From Clostridium collagenovorans DSM 3089 (lineage in GTDB: Bacteria > Bacillota > Clostridia > Clostridiales > Clostridiaceae), in the NCBI RefSeq assembly GCF_900130005.1, contig NZ_FQXP01000004.1, positions 74,703-138,702 on the forward strand: a stretch of 64,000 nucleotides of DNA. Reading direction: 5' to 3'. The notes under the pieces were generated by a model that searched no databases, was not told where the DNA came from, and was given only the letters and a program-made list of their open reading frames with translations. A program made the position numbers and the translations under genes. Below are positions 43,871-53,376 of this stretch, piece after piece; the first letter of the stretch is position 1; each line of letters starts with the position of its first letter.

Positions 43871-44638
43871 ATGTTTAATATTTTAAAAATAAATAATATA
43901 AGTAAATATTATGGTAACAAATCTAGCTTAACAAAGGCTTTAGATGATCTTTCAATGGAGGTTGAGAAGGGTCAATTTGTTGCAATTATGGGGGCGAGTG
44001 GTTCAGGAAAAACTACACTTCTAAATACGATTTCTACTATAGATAATGTAACTAGCGGACATATAATTATAGATGATAAGGATATAACTACACTTAAGGG
44101 ACCTAAACTTAATAAATTTAGAAGAGAGGAGCTTGGATTTATATTTCAAGACTTTAATCTTTTAGATACCCTTACAGCTTATGAAAATATTGCCTTAGCC
44201 TTACAAATTCAAAACATAAAAGCTACAGAAATAGAAGGTAAAATTAATGAAATTGCAGAAAAGCTTAATATTAAAAAGGTTTTAAATAAATATCCCTATG
44301 AAATGTCAGGGGGACAAAAACAAAGAATTGCCGCTGCAAGAGCAGTTATAACAAATCCTAAACTTATATTAGCGGATGAGCCTACAGGAGCCTTAGACTC
44401 AAATAGCGCTAAAAGGCTTCTTGAAATATTTCAAGTTCTTAATGAAGAATTAGAATCTACTATTCTAATGGTAACCCATGATGCTTTTACAGCTAGTTAT
44501 GCTTCAAGAGTGATTTTCATAAAGGATGGGAAAATATTCAATGAATTTATAAAAGGGAATGATACTAGAAAAATATTCTTTGAGAAAATTATAGATGTTG
44601 TTTCATTGCTAGGAGGCGACGGCAATGATGTTATTTAA
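43871..44638 (+). CDS. BceA-like ABC transporter ATP-binding protein (module 1)
   Basis: The 255-residue ATPase has Walker A GASGSGKTT at 41-49, Q-loop FIFQDFNLLDTLTAYENI, signature MSGGQKQRIAAARA, Walker B LILADEPTGALDS and the H-loop VTHDAFTASYASR typical of BceA. It would power the permease encoded by the overlapping next gene. The 90 bases before it hold two short inverted repeats that could be regulator sites. The ATG follows AAAGGAG. Confidence 0.94.
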   Translation: MFNILKINNISKYYGNKSSLTKALDDLSMEVEKGQFVAIMGASGSGKTTLLNTISTIDNVTSGHIIIDDKDITTLKGPKLNKFRREELGFIFQDFNLLDTLTAYENIALALQIQNIKATEIEGKINEIAEKLNIKKVLNKYPYEMSGGQKQRIAAARAVITNPKLILADEPTGALDSNSAKRLLEIFQVLNEELESTILMVTHDAFTASYASRVIFIKDGKIFNEFIKGNDTRKIFFEKIIDVVSLLGGDGNDVI

Positions 44639-46655
44639 GCTTTCACTGAAGAATATAAAAAAGAGTTATAAAGATTATGGTATATATTTTTTTACTCTCA
44701 TTTTAGGTATTTCTATATTTTATATTTTCAATTCAATAGAAAGTCAAACAGTTATGCTTAACTTAACAAAAACAACTAACAATGCAGTTTCTACCATGAC
44801 AAAAGCATTATCAGTTATAAGTGTATTTGTGTCCTTTGTGTTAGCTTTTTTAGTAATTTACGCTAATAATTTTTTAATGAAAAGAAGAAACAGAGAGTTT
44901 GGTATATATATGACCTTAGGCATGGGAAAGGGGAATATCTCTAAGATTATACTATTTGAAACAATGATTATAGGTGCCATATCGCTATTAATTGGACTTA
45001 TTATCGGAACTGCTTTATCACAGGTTATGTCTATTGTAGTTGCAAATCTTTTTGAAGCAGATATGAGCAAGTTTAGATTTGTAATTTCTTATAGTGCAAT
45101 AATAAAAACAGTTAGTTATTTTTGTATAATATTTTTGGTTGTCATGATATTTAATGTTATACAGGTCAATAGATGCAAGTTAATAGATTTAATTCAAGGT
45201 GTGAAAAAATCTGAGAAGATAAGAATTAAAAATCCATACATTTGCACAGTTACACTTATATTTTCATCAGCTCTTTTAGGCTATGCATATTATAAGGTTA
45301 CTAGTGATGTATCTAGTATAGGTACACTAAAAGATGTTATATTGCAGATTGTATATGGAATTATAGGAACAGCTTTGTTATTTTGGTCTTTATCAGGACT
45401 TCTTGTGAAGCTTGTAATGATGAGAAAAGGTTTTTATTATAAGAACTTAAACAGTTTTACTTTAAGACAGATTAGTAGCAAAATCAATACAACAGTTTTA
45501 TCTATGACAGTGATTTGTCTTATGATATTTTTAACTATTTGTATTTTTTCAAGCTCGGTTTCCATGAATTCTTCTTTGAAAGAGGGAATGAAAAAATTAT
45601 CAACTGTAGATATAGCTATTTTAAAATCTTCAAACTTACCTAAAGTAAACGAGGAAGAAGGCGAGGAATATACTGATGAAGAAATTGAAAAGTCTAATAT
45701 AGCTATTAATCAATACTTAGAAATTGCTGGGTTTTCAATAAATGAAAACTTAAAAGATATAGTTAGCATCAAGACATATAAAACGAAGGATGTAACACTT
45801 AGGGATACCTTAGATGTAGAAGATGAAGGTTTTGATTCAAAAGAAACTTTAGTAAAAATAAGTGATTATAATAAAATAGCCAAACTTTATGGACTTAATA
45901 CTTATGAACTTAGTGAAAATGAGTACATGATAATTTGTAATGTGAAAAATACCATTAATATGAGAAATTCAGGACTTAAAAATAAAACACCTATAAGTAT
46001 AAAAGGAAAAGAATATATACCTAAATATAAAGAGTGCAAGGATGGGTATATTATGATGAGTTCAGAACCTCAAAACTTTGGAGTAATTTTACTTCCTGAT
46101 AAAGCGGTAGATGAGACAATGGTTACTTCGGAAATACTGGCTGCTAATTTCATAGGAAGTAGTAAGGAAGAAAAACAGTTAATAGAAAATAAGGTTTCAG
46201 AGCTTAGAGAAAAATTAAAGGGTAGTAAATTAGGTTTTAGCACTAAAATAGATATTTATAATGCCAATATTGGTACTAGTGCAATGGCAATATTTATTGG
46301 TTTATATGTAGGAATAGTATTTTTAATATCTAGTGCTGCCATCCTTTCTTTAAAGGAATTATCAGAAAGTGCTGACTCTAAGGAAAGATATAGAACTTTA
46401 AGAAAAATTGGTTTGGATGATTCCATGATAAATAGATCATTATTTGTACAAGTTGCCATATTCTTTGCATTCCCACTTATACTTGCAATAATTCACTCTA
46501 TTTTTGGCATACAGGTAAGCAACATGATGCTTGAATCCTTTGGAAGAAGTGGAATGTTAAAAACTATAGTAATTACTTCAGTATTTTTAGTAGTTATATA
46601 TGGAGGTTACTTCTTAATAACTTATTTATGTAGCAAAAATATTATAAAAGAGTAA
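44625..46655 (+). CDS. BceB-like ABC transporter permease (module 1)
   Basis: The 676-residue membrane protein has the ten-helix BceB layout. One helix and a group of three lie N-terminally (RNREFGIYMTLGMGKGNISK links two of them). There is a large extracellular domain of about 220 residues between helices 7 and 8 (about 315-540), and three C-terminal helices. Such proteins recognise lipid II cycle–peptide complexes and signal to the kinase. The start overlaps the ATPase gene by 14 bases and follows AGGAGG by eight bases. A terminator follows. Confidence 0.92.
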   Translation: MMLFKLSLKNIKKSYKDYGIYFFTLILGISIFYIFNSIESQTVMLNLTKTTNNAVSTMTKALSVISVFVSFVLAFLVIYANNFLMKRRNREFGIYMTLGMGKGNISKIILFETMIIGAISLLIGLIIGTALSQVMSIVVANLFEADMSKFRFVISYSAIIKTVSYFCIIFLVVMIFNVIQVNRCKLIDLIQGVKKSEKIRIKNPYICTVTLIFSSALLGYAYYKVTSDVSSIGTLKDVILQIVYGIIGTALLFWSLSGLLVKLVMMRKGFYYKNLNSFTLRQISSKINTTVLSMTVICLMIFLTICIFSSSVSMNSSLKEGMKKLSTVDIAILKSSNLPKVNEEEGEEYTDEEIEKSNIAINQYLEIAGFSINENLKDIVSIKTYKTKDVTLRDTLDVEDEGFDSKETLVKISDYNKIAKLYGLNTYELSENEYMIICNVKNTINMRNSGLKNKTPISIKGKEYIPKYKECKDGYIMMSSEPQNFGVILLPDKAVDETMVTSEILAANFIGSSKEEKQLIENKVSELREKLKGSKLGFSTKIDIYNANIGTSAMAIFIGLYVGIVFLISSAAILSLKELSESADSKERYRTLRKIGLDDSMINRSLFVQVAIFFAFPLILAIIHSIFGIQVSNMMLESFGRSGMLKTIVITSVFLVVIYGGYFLITYLCSKNIIKE

Positions 46656-46689
46656 TTAAAGTTTATGTTAAAAGTAAATTAGCATTATT

Positions 46690-46730
46690 AAAATAGTGGC
46701 CTTTGAGAAATTATAGCCACTATTTTTAGA
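46690..46730 (+). terminator. Terminator of Bce module 1
   Basis: AAAATAGTGGC (46690-46700) pairs with GCCACTATTTT (46716-46726), followed by T residues. The rest of the gap to 47000 is AT-rich with no clear feature. Confidence 0.85.
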
Positions 46731-47000
46731 TTTCAAAGAAAAAAGTATTGAATTCTTGAAATTTAAAATATAAATAAAATATTAAAGATAGAGATATAAG
46801 TATATTATATTTAAAGTAATAAATATAATAATTTAATTTTAATATTTGAGTAAAAGAAGAAAATTTATAAGAATTATAGGATAGAAAAAATAGAGGTATA
46901 CCATATTAGTAAATATAAAAAAGGTTCAACGAATAACTTTTCATGTTTATGAGATAGTAATAATGAAAATAAAATTAATTTTATTACAGGAGGACTAGTT

Positions 47001-47681
47001 ATGTTTAAACATGAAAAGCATTTGTTAACAGAAGTTAAAGTTGAAAAACCAAACCCTATATATGCAAATTTAATGCAGGAGCAACTTGGTGGTGCTAACG
47101 GAGAGCTTACAGCTGCTTTAACTTATTTTATTCAAAGCTTTAGAATAAAGAATCAAGAAATTAAGGATTTATTTTTGGATATTGCGGCAGAGGAATTTGG
47201 TCATGCAGAAATAGTTGCAACAACTATAAATTTGTTAAATGGGGAGGATGTTACTGCGCCACCAGCTCCAGTAGGATCAATTGAAGCAACAACTACTAGT
47301 AGACTTACACCTATGCTTGCAAATTCATCAGGTTACTTATGGACTGCTGCATATGTAAATGAAACAGGTGACTTGGCTGCAGACTTATTAACTAATATAG
47401 GAAATGAGCAAAGAGCTAAGACGACCTATGAAAATTTATATAGACAAATAAAGGATAAACATGTAAGAGAAACTATTATGTATTTACTTGAACGTGAAGA
47501 AGCTCATAACACAATGTTTAGAGAAGCCTTTAGTAAAATTTTAGGCACAGGTTCATTAAAGGATTGGGGAACTACAGAGGATGCTAAAATATATGCTAAT
47601 TTATCTACGCCTGGACAATATTTTGGAGACTTAAAAGATCCGAAAGCACCAGAATTTAAGGATGCAGATCCAGGAAAATAA
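47001..47681 (+). CDS. Manganese catalase-like protein
   Basis: The 226-residue protein is a ferritin-like four-helix protein of the manganese catalase family. The dinuclear metal ligands are visible: Glu35 in GGANGELTAAL, Glu65 and His68 in IAAEEFGHAE, then a Glu in GNEQRAKTTYENLY, and Glu and His in LEREEAHNTMF. Such proteins break down hydrogen peroxide; related CotJC proteins are in spore coats, so a coat role is possible. The C-terminus is Pro- and Asp-rich (DPKAPEFKDADPGK). The ATG follows AGGAGG. Confidence 0.88.
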   Translation: MFKHEKHLLTEVKVEKPNPIYANLMQEQLGGANGELTAALTYFIQSFRIKNQEIKDLFLDIAAEEFGHAEIVATTINLLNGEDVTAPPAPVGSIEATTTSRLTPMLANSSGYLWTAAYVNETGDLAADLLTNIGNEQRAKTTYENLYRQIKDKHVRETIMYLLEREEAHNTMFREAFSKILGTGSLKDWGTTEDAKIYANLSTPGQYFGDLKDPKAPEFKDADPGK

Positions 47682-47844
47682 TAGCATATTAATACTACAG
47701 TATTGAGATATAAAGTGATTGATAAAATAATTGTAGTTATAAAATTGGTGAGTACATAACAAACTTGAAAATAATATGAAAAACTATAAATAAAAGAAGT
47801 CTTTAAACATTGTATTGCATAGTAAAAATCAGCATTAATAAAAT

Positions 47845-47888
47845 AAAAAGCACTAATAATTAATTTATCTTAGCTATTAGTGCTTTTT
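47845..47888. terminator. Bidirectional terminator
   Basis: AAAAAGCACTAATA (47845-47858) and its exact complement (47875-47888) form a 14-bp stem between the convergent catalase-like and XRE genes. Confidence 0.85.
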
Positions 47889-47902
47889 AAATATAATATA
47901 GT

Positions 47903-48124
47903 CTAAGTATTATTTATATCATTATCTATATATTCTAAAATGTCTCCTGGTTGACAATTTAGTTCTTTACAAATAGATTCTAAAGTAGAAAAACGTATAG
48001 CTTTGGCTTTACCATTTTTCAGTATAGAAAGATTAGCATTAGTTATATCAATTTTTTTAGCTAAGTTTTGTAAAGATATTTTTCGTTTAGCCATCATCAC
48101 ATCTAAATTTATTATTATTGGCAT
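47903..48124 (-). CDS. YozG-like XRE family regulator
   Basis: The 73-residue protein is a bare Cro/C1-type helix-turn-helix: MPIIINLDVMMAKRKISLQNLAKKIDI then TNANLSILKNGKAKAIRFSTLESICKELNCQPGDILEY, the usual recognition helix and closing helices. It lies 17 bases downstream of a DUF2975 gene, a very common pairing in Firmicutes. The pair probably form one transcript and it may control it. ATG after AGGAG. Confidence 0.88.
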   Translation of the reverse strand: MPIIINLDVMMAKRKISLQNLAKKIDITNANLSILKNGKAKAIRFSTLESICKELNCQPGDILEYIDNDINNT

Positions 48125-48141
48125 ATTAAAATCTCCTATTA

Positions 48142-48630
48142 TTATATAGTTTGATCATTTTCTTCTTTAATTTCTTTAGCATTAAAGAATAACTCTGAAA
48201 ATACTAAACATAAAAGTCCTATTAGTATACATATTAGTGAAATTAATAATATTATTGGAGTTATTAAAAAATTGCTAAAGATATTTGTATTAAATTTTAA
48301 AAATAATGAAGTAAAAATAATTAGTAGTATTTCACTAAAGGCACATACAGCTATTGTTTTTAAGCATTTAACGCTTCCAGTTGAAAATGGTGTATTTTTA
48401 ATTACTAAAGTGCAAATTTTTTTTAAGCTAAATAAAGACATAATATAAGGTATAGAGCATAAATAAATACAAAAAGAGATTTTTAAAATTAAATTTTGAT
48501 TTAAAATTCCAAATGCGCTTTTTAAAAAAGCAGTAGTAATTAATGGCGTTCCTAAGAGAAGAAGGAAGGTTAGAATTATACCTAGTATCAGAATGATATT
48601 TAGAATCTTTGAAGTTAAATGTTCGTTCAT
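48142..48630 (-). CDS. DUF2975 membrane protein
   Basis: The 162-residue protein has four predicted helices, as expected for DUF2975. The pattern includes the N-terminal helix ILNIILILGIILTFLLLLGTP and CTLVIKNTPFSTGSVKCLKTIAVCAF between helices 2 and 3, which has the family PF and NV/CLK features. The function is unknown, and the downstream XRE regulator is its usual partner. The ATG follows GGAGG by seven bases. Confidence 0.8.
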   Translation of the reverse strand: MNEHLTSKILNIILILGIILTFLLLLGTPLITTAFLKSAFGILNQNLILKISFCIYLCSIPYIMSLFSLKKICTLVIKNTPFSTGSVKCLKTIAVCAFSEILLIIFTSLFLKFNTNIFSNFLITPIILLISLICILIGLLCLVFSELFFNAKEIKEENDQTI

Positions 48631-48722
48631 TTTGTTACCTCCATAAATTTAGTAGAATAAATATAAAGGGAATAATTTATTTTAAAATAAAATTAACACA
48701 CTTTGAAAAAAATTATAAAGTT

Positions 48723-48747
48723 AAAAAGGCTCAAACTACGCCTTTTT
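48723..48747 (-). terminator. Terminator overlapping the DUF3955 stop
   Basis: AAAAAGGC (48723-48730) pairs with GCCTTTTT (48740-48747). On the minus strand it begins within the last codons of the DUF3955 gene and is followed by T-rich sequence. Confidence 0.7.
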
Positions 48748-48948
48748 AACTTTTTTATACAAAATACATAAAAAATTAATAAAAGATATAATGATTCCAA
48801 TAAATAAGAACATATATCCAATAGGTATTAAAAAGAAAAATGGTTCAATAAGCATTCCATTAGGTGAGATAGTTGCTCCAGATATTTCTGAGATGATAAA
48901 ACAACATATTCCTAATATAAATGGTAAAACATAAATGTATTTTTTCAT
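48736..48948 (-). CDS. DUF3955 small membrane protein
   Basis: The 70-residue protein has two hydrophobic helices (about 4-22 and 37-60) around SGATISPNGMLIEPFFFLIPIGYMF, which is the DUF3955 pattern (APDGxLxEPFFLxPIGxL), and ends in KKVKKA. Its function is unknown. ATG 48948, eight bases after AAAGGAG, is preferred to GTG 48957. Confidence 0.7.
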   Translation of the reverse strand: MKKYIYVLPFILGICCFIISEISGATISPNGMLIEPFFFLIPIGYMFLFIGIIISFINFLCILYKKVKKA

Positions 48949-49276
48949 ATAAAACACTCCTTTTAAACTTTGTAAATTTATAATACCATGAAATCAATCC
49001 AAAAACAATAATAATTTGTTGTTTATCAATAAATTATTATTCCGATATGATAATATTTCGTGCTGATGTTTGGTTATAAAAAACTTTAGTATTAAAAAAG
49101 TAGAATAGCTTACATGAATTGAGAGAAACTAATATGAGTTAAAAAATGTTTTTTAGAATTAATAATTAAATTAAAAGAACTAAGTAGTAAGTACTTAACC
49201 TCAGATATAATGAATGACCATAGAAACCGTTAAAAATTAAATTCGAATTATTTTCAGAAATAATTTAAAAAAAGTG
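48949..49276. other. Intergenic region without supported genes
   Basis: About 330 AT-rich bases between the divergent DUF3955 and zinc-ribbon genes. The promoter of the DUF3955 gene should lie near 48990-49040, but I see no strong match. Confidence 0.5.
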
Positions 49277-49305
49277 TTGCAATAATATAAAGGCTATGTT
49301 ATTAT
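49277..49305 (+). promoter_or_regulatory. Promoter of the zinc-ribbon gene
   Basis: TTGCAA at 49277-49282 and TATTAT at 49300-49305 are 17 bases apart. The predicted start of transcription near 49312 gives an unusually long leader of about 110 bases. Confidence 0.7.
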
Positions 49306-49311
49306 AAATAA

Positions 49312-49421
49312 GTAGCAGCGAAGTTGCTAATTAAAAAAAGTTTCATTTAGATAAATAGTTTCTTGAAATTAGAGATTATTATATCCATTTAGAATCTTTA
49401 ATTTTAGGAGGAATATATATT
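49312..49421 (+). promoter_or_regulatory. Long 5' leader of the zinc-ribbon gene
   Basis: The leader begins with a small hairpin (TAGCA...TGCTA with loop GCGAAGT) and a second TTTCA/TGAAA pairing, then an AT-rich stretch and TAGGAGG ten bases before the start codon. Leaders of this length on tiny abundant proteins recall cold-shock mRNAs, but no known element is recognised. Confidence 0.35.
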
Positions 49422-49574
49422 ATGACAGATAAGACAATAGTATGCAGAGATTGCGGAAGCGAATTCGTATTCACAGTAGGAGAGCAAGAATTCTACAAAG
49501 AAAAAGGATTCGATAACGAGCCAACAAGATGTGCTGCTTGTAGAAGAGCTAAAAAAGAACAAAATAGAAGATAA
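49422..49574 (+). CDS. 50-residue zinc-ribbon protein
   Basis: The protein has two CxxC pairs, CRDC at residues 8-11 and CAAC at 37-40, separated by EFVFTVGEQEFYKEKGF, and a basic tail RRAKKEQNRR. This is the zf_Tbcl-type probable zinc-ribbon family found in clostridia. A zinc ribbon with basic tail suggests nucleic-acid or ribosome binding, which is an inference. Codon choice is strongly biased to TTC, TAC and AAC compared with neighbouring genes, suggesting very high expression. It has its own promoter, a long leader and a strong terminator. Confidence 0.88.
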   Translation: MTDKTIVCRDCGSEFVFTVGEQEFYKEKGFDNEPTRCAACRRAKKEQNRR

Positions 49575-49589
49575 TTTTAGAATGTTCAG

Positions 49590-49624
49590 GGCTGTAGTTT
49601 AAACTACAGCCTTTTTTATTTTTT
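49590..49624 (+). terminator. Strong terminator of the zinc-ribbon gene
   Basis: GGCTGTAGT (49590-49598) pairs with ACTACAGCC (49603-49611) around a TTAA loop and is followed by a long T-rich tail. Confidence 0.92.
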
Positions 49625-49867
49625 GCAAAAATAACCTTTCATTCAATGTAAGTTTTATATAGGGTGATTATTTTATATAATAAGGGCATGGAATATGACA
49701 AGATTAAGTTGGATATAAGATTTAAATTATAAAATAACATAATATAAATCGCATTTTTGAAAAAACGTATTTAATCATTCTAGGGTGAATGTTATTTATT
49801 AAAATATAAGATATATAAATTAGAGCTTTATCTAACTATAATTAGTACATGAAAGAGGGGTATAAAA

Positions 49868-50644
49868 ATGAGGGATACGATATTAGAAGTAAAGGATCTA
49901 AAAAAGTATTATGGAAAAAAGGATTCTATAACTAAGGCATTAGATGGTATAACTTTTCAAGTTATTAATGGTGAATTCATTGGAATTATGGGAAGTAGTG
50001 GTTCTGGTAAAACTACATTACTTAATTGTATAGCAACTACAACGAAACCAACTGAGGGAAGTATACTTTTAAATAAAGAGGATCTTGGTAATTTTAAAGG
50101 AAAAAAACTAGCGGAGTATAGAGGAAGTAGAATAGGATATCTTTTTCAAAACTTTGAGCTACTGGAAAATTTAACAGCAAGAGAAAATATCATGTTACCC
50201 ATAGCTATTCATAATAAATTAAAAGAAGGAAATGAAAATAGAGTAGAAGAACTTGCAAATTACATGGAAATCAAGGATGTTTTAGATAAATTTCCAACTG
50301 AGATGTCAGGGGGACAAAAACAACGTGTGGCTGCTGCAAGAGCACTTATTCTAAATCCAGAAATTGTTCTTGCAGATGAACCAACAGGAGCCTTAGACTC
50401 AAAGAATGCAAAGGCACTTATGGAGAAGTTATCGCAGTTAAATGAAGATAAAAAGGCTACAATTTTAATGGTAACTCATGATGCTAATGCAGCAAGTTAT
50501 TGCAATAGGATTTTATTCATACAAGATGGAAAGTTATTTCATGAGGTAAGAAGAAAGTTTCCAGAGGAATCTAGACAAGATTTTTATGAAAGAATTTTAT
50601 TAGTAATGGCACAATTGGGAGGGGGAAGTGCTAATGTTCTCTAA
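49868..50644 (+). CDS. BceA-like ABC transporter ATP-binding protein (module 2)
   Basis: The 258-residue ATPase has Walker A GSSGSGKTT at 42-50, Q-loop YLFQNFELLENLTARENI, signature MSGGQKQRVAAARAL, Walker B IVLADEPTGALDS and H-loop VTHDANAASYCNR. It closely parallels the module 1 ATPase in length and order of motifs. It starts the second module, in which the transporter genes precede the two-component genes. The ATG follows AGAGGGG. Confidence 0.94.
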   Translation: MRDTILEVKDLKKYYGKKDSITKALDGITFQVINGEFIGIMGSSGSGKTTLLNCIATTTKPTEGSILLNKEDLGNFKGKKLAEYRGSRIGYLFQNFELLENLTARENIMLPIAIHNKLKEGNENRVEELANYMEIKDVLDKFPTEMSGGQKQRVAAARALILNPEIVLADEPTGALDSKNAKALMEKLSQLNEDKKATILMVTHDANAASYCNRILFIQDGKLFHEVRRKFPEESRQDFYERILLVMAQLGGGSANVL

Positions 50645-52667
50645 TTTAGTTAAGCAGAATAGTAAACGAAATAGAAAAGAGAATGGGTTATTTTTCATTT
50701 CTCTTATTGTATCAATTGTGGCATTTTACATTATTTTATCATTAGGGAAACAAGATGTAATTATATTTCTAAAAACTATGGAAAGTGATGCTATAAATAA
50801 ATTATTTTTATTAATTCCTGTGTTATATGGATTCTCTTTATTTATATTATTTTTCTTAGTATATTTTGCAGGAAAATATCAATTAGAGAGAAGAAGTCAT
50901 GAATTAGGCATGTATTTAATGCTAGGTATGAAACGTAGCAAATTATTTTTCATGTTATTTTTAGAGGAATTTTGGAATAGCATTATTTCTCTAGCAATAG
51001 GATTACCTGTTGCTATTCTATTGTCAGAAATGATTAGCTTAATTACTGCAAAGATAGTTGGTCTTGGGATTATAGGACATGAATTTTCCTTTTCAATATC
51101 AGCTGTCTTAGGGACGATTATAGGATACTTCCTTATTAGGCTTAGTGCATTATTAATTCTTAGTGGGAAGTTTTCTAGAAAGGAAATCATAGAATTGCTT
51201 TCAGAGTCTCAAGAAGAAAAGAATAGAAAAAATAATAAGATTTTCACTGCTATTAAATTAGTTGCAGGAGTTGTCTTACTAGGAATTGCTTATAATAAAG
51301 CAATCTACGGTGGAGCTTGGGAAAGAATAAGTTCCATGGCATTTGCAATGATTATGGGTGTTTGTGGTACATTTCTTTTATTTCATGGAATTGGAATTTT
51401 CTTTGAAATGATTTTAGTTAAAAGAAAGAACAAAAATGGTTTAGGAATGTTTACCTTTAGGCAATTACAGGAATCGGTATTTCTTAAACCCAATGCACTT
51501 GCAATTTCATCACTTTTAGTTTTAATGGCATTATGTTGTTTTGGTTATGGAATATCAGTTGGTTTTTTATTTAACTCTACGGATGCTCATGTAATTGATT
51601 ATACTTTTAAGGAACCATCGGAAGTTGTGAAGTCAGAATTACAGAGAGTAGAAGCTGAAAAGTATATAGATAAGATATTTGAGATGAAGGTAGGTATGTA
51701 TTTCCCAGAAAAAAGTGAATACAATTTTTCTATAGAGAATTTAATTACTATGATAAAAGCTGAAGGAGAAAGTGAAAGGAAAAATGTTTTAATAAATAAT
51801 TTTGAAACCTTAGAATCGCCATATTTAATTTCCTTATCTGGTTATAATGAACTATTAAAATCAGGTGGTAGAGAACCTATTAAGCTTAGTAATAATCAAA
51901 TGGCATTTTATATGAATTCTGATTTTCAGTATGGAGATTCAAAAGAAATACTTGAGAGATTACTTAAAGAAAAACCATATATAGAAATGGGTAAAGAAAG
52001 CTATGAATTAGTTGATAAACTATATGATGATAAGATAGTTACAGATAGATTTATTACAATTAGTAAAGGATTTATTGTTACGGATGAAGTATACAATATT
52101 TTAGTAAATAAGGGTGATTCTTATTGGAATGCTACCTTAAATAAGAACTTTATTAAGGAAAAAGGATTAATGCAAGCAATTGTAGAAGTGAATAAGCTAC
52201 TTGACACTTCTAAATTATCCTATGAGAGCTATCTTCAAAACATGGGTAGAGGGTTGTTTTACACAGTATCAGCAAGTTACACTACAATTTATATAGCAAT
52301 TATTTTCTTAATTATTGCTAATACTGTAATAGGTGTACAGTTCTTAATGCAACAGCAGAAAACAAAGAAACGTTATAGTACATTAATTAGTCTTGGAACA
52401 GATTGTGGAATGTTATGTAAATCAGCAAGAGCTCAAATTAATTGGTATTTTTCACTGCCAGTAATAATAGCAACAATAAGTAGTTTCTTTGGAGTAAGGG
52501 CATTGTTTGCAGGACTTATGACTAGAACAATGAGTGGAAAGGTAAATTCATTAATGATAATTGCAGCTGCTATTATTATGGTACTTTGTATGGTAGAATT
52601 TTGTTATATGATGCTTGTAAAAAGAAGTAGCGATAAGAGTATTGTAGAATTAATAGAAGAAAATTAA
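50634..52667 (+). CDS. BceB-like ABC transporter permease (module 2)
   Basis: The 677-residue protein has the BceB layout of ten helices, with RRSHELGMYLMLGMKRSKLF in the first FtsX-like part, a large extracellular domain at about 310-530, and three C-terminal helices beginning near SYTTIYIAIIFLIIANTVIG. It overlaps the ATPase gene by 11 bases. ATG 50634, eight bases after a GGGAGGGGG site, is preferred to GTG 50628. It should act with the kinase two genes downstream in peptide sensing. Confidence 0.92.
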   Translation: MFSNLVKQNSKRNRKENGLFFISLIVSIVAFYIILSLGKQDVIIFLKTMESDAINKLFLLIPVLYGFSLFILFFLVYFAGKYQLERRSHELGMYLMLGMKRSKLFFMLFLEEFWNSIISLAIGLPVAILLSEMISLITAKIVGLGIIGHEFSFSISAVLGTIIGYFLIRLSALLILSGKFSRKEIIELLSESQEEKNRKNNKIFTAIKLVAGVVLLGIAYNKAIYGGAWERISSMAFAMIMGVCGTFLLFHGIGIFFEMILVKRKNKNGLGMFTFRQLQESVFLKPNALAISSLLVLMALCCFGYGISVGFLFNSTDAHVIDYTFKEPSEVVKSELQRVEAEKYIDKIFEMKVGMYFPEKSEYNFSIENLITMIKAEGESERKNVLINNFETLESPYLISLSGYNELLKSGGREPIKLSNNQMAFYMNSDFQYGDSKEILERLLKEKPYIEMGKESYELVDKLYDDKIVTDRFITISKGFIVTDEVYNILVNKGDSYWNATLNKNFIKEKGLMQAIVEVNKLLDTSKLSYESYLQNMGRGLFYTVSASYTTIYIAIIFLIIANTVIGVQFLMQQQKTKKRYSTLISLGTDCGMLCKSARAQINWYFSLPVIIATISSFFGVRALFAGLMTRTMSGKVNSLMIIAAAIIMVLCMVEFCYMMLVKRSSDKSIVELIEEN

Positions 52668-52689
52668 GAGTATAAGTAGGAGGAACTGT

Positions 52690-53376
52690 GTGAAAAAGAT
52701 TGTGATTGTTGAAGATGAAGCATTTATGAGGGAAGAATTGGTTTCCATATTAGAAAAGGAAGAATATAAGATAAGTTGTATTACCAATTTTGAGAATGCA
52801 GTAGAAGAGATACTTAAGGAATGCCCTGATCTTGTGCTATTGGATTTGAACTTACCTGGCATAACAGGCTTTGAAATATGCAAGGGGCTTCGTCAAAAAA
52901 GCACAGTTCCAATCCTAGTATTAACAAGTAGAGATAAATTAAAGGATGAGCTACATGCCTTGGGCTTAGGTGCCGATGAATATTTAAATAAACCGTGCCA
53001 TAAGGAAAGGCTACTAGCTAGAATTTCTAATTTACTTCGTAGATTTGAGGATAGAGAAAACTTTTTAGAACTTAAGGGCATAAAACTTGATGTACAAACT
53101 TACACCATGTATGTAAAAGGGACTTCCTTAGTTTTACCAGAAAATCAAGGGAAAATCATGGAGCTTTTATTATCACATTCTGAGGAGATTGTTACAAAGG
53201 AAATGTTATTTAAGAAATTATGGGGAACAACTGAGTTTGTGGATGAGAATGCACTCCAAGTTAATATAACAAGACTAAAAAAGACAATAAAGAAGTTAGA
53301 AATAGACTATAAAATTACTAATATAAGAGGAAAAGGGTACTGTATTGAAGCAATGGGAGAAAAGTATAATGGTTAG
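52690..53376 (+). CDS. Bce-type OmpR-family response regulator (module 2)
   Basis: The 228-residue protein has a receiver with VEDE, phospho-acceptor Asp52 (LLDLNLPG) and the Lys of EYLNKPCHK, then a winged helix ending IRGKGYCIEA. The start is GTG, seven bases after AGGAGG, 22 bases after the permease. Its end overlaps the kinase gene by eight bases. It probably controls this module's transporter. Confidence 0.92.
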   Translation: MKKIVIVEDEAFMREELVSILEKEEYKISCITNFENAVEEILKECPDLVLLDLNLPGITGFEICKGLRQKSTVPILVLTSRDKLKDELHALGLGADEYLNKPCHKERLLARISNLLRRFEDRENFLELKGIKLDVQTYTMYVKGTSLVLPENQGKIMELLLSHSEEIVTKEMLFKKLWGTTEFVDENALQVNITRLKKTIKKLEIDYKITNIRGKGYCIEAMGEKYNG

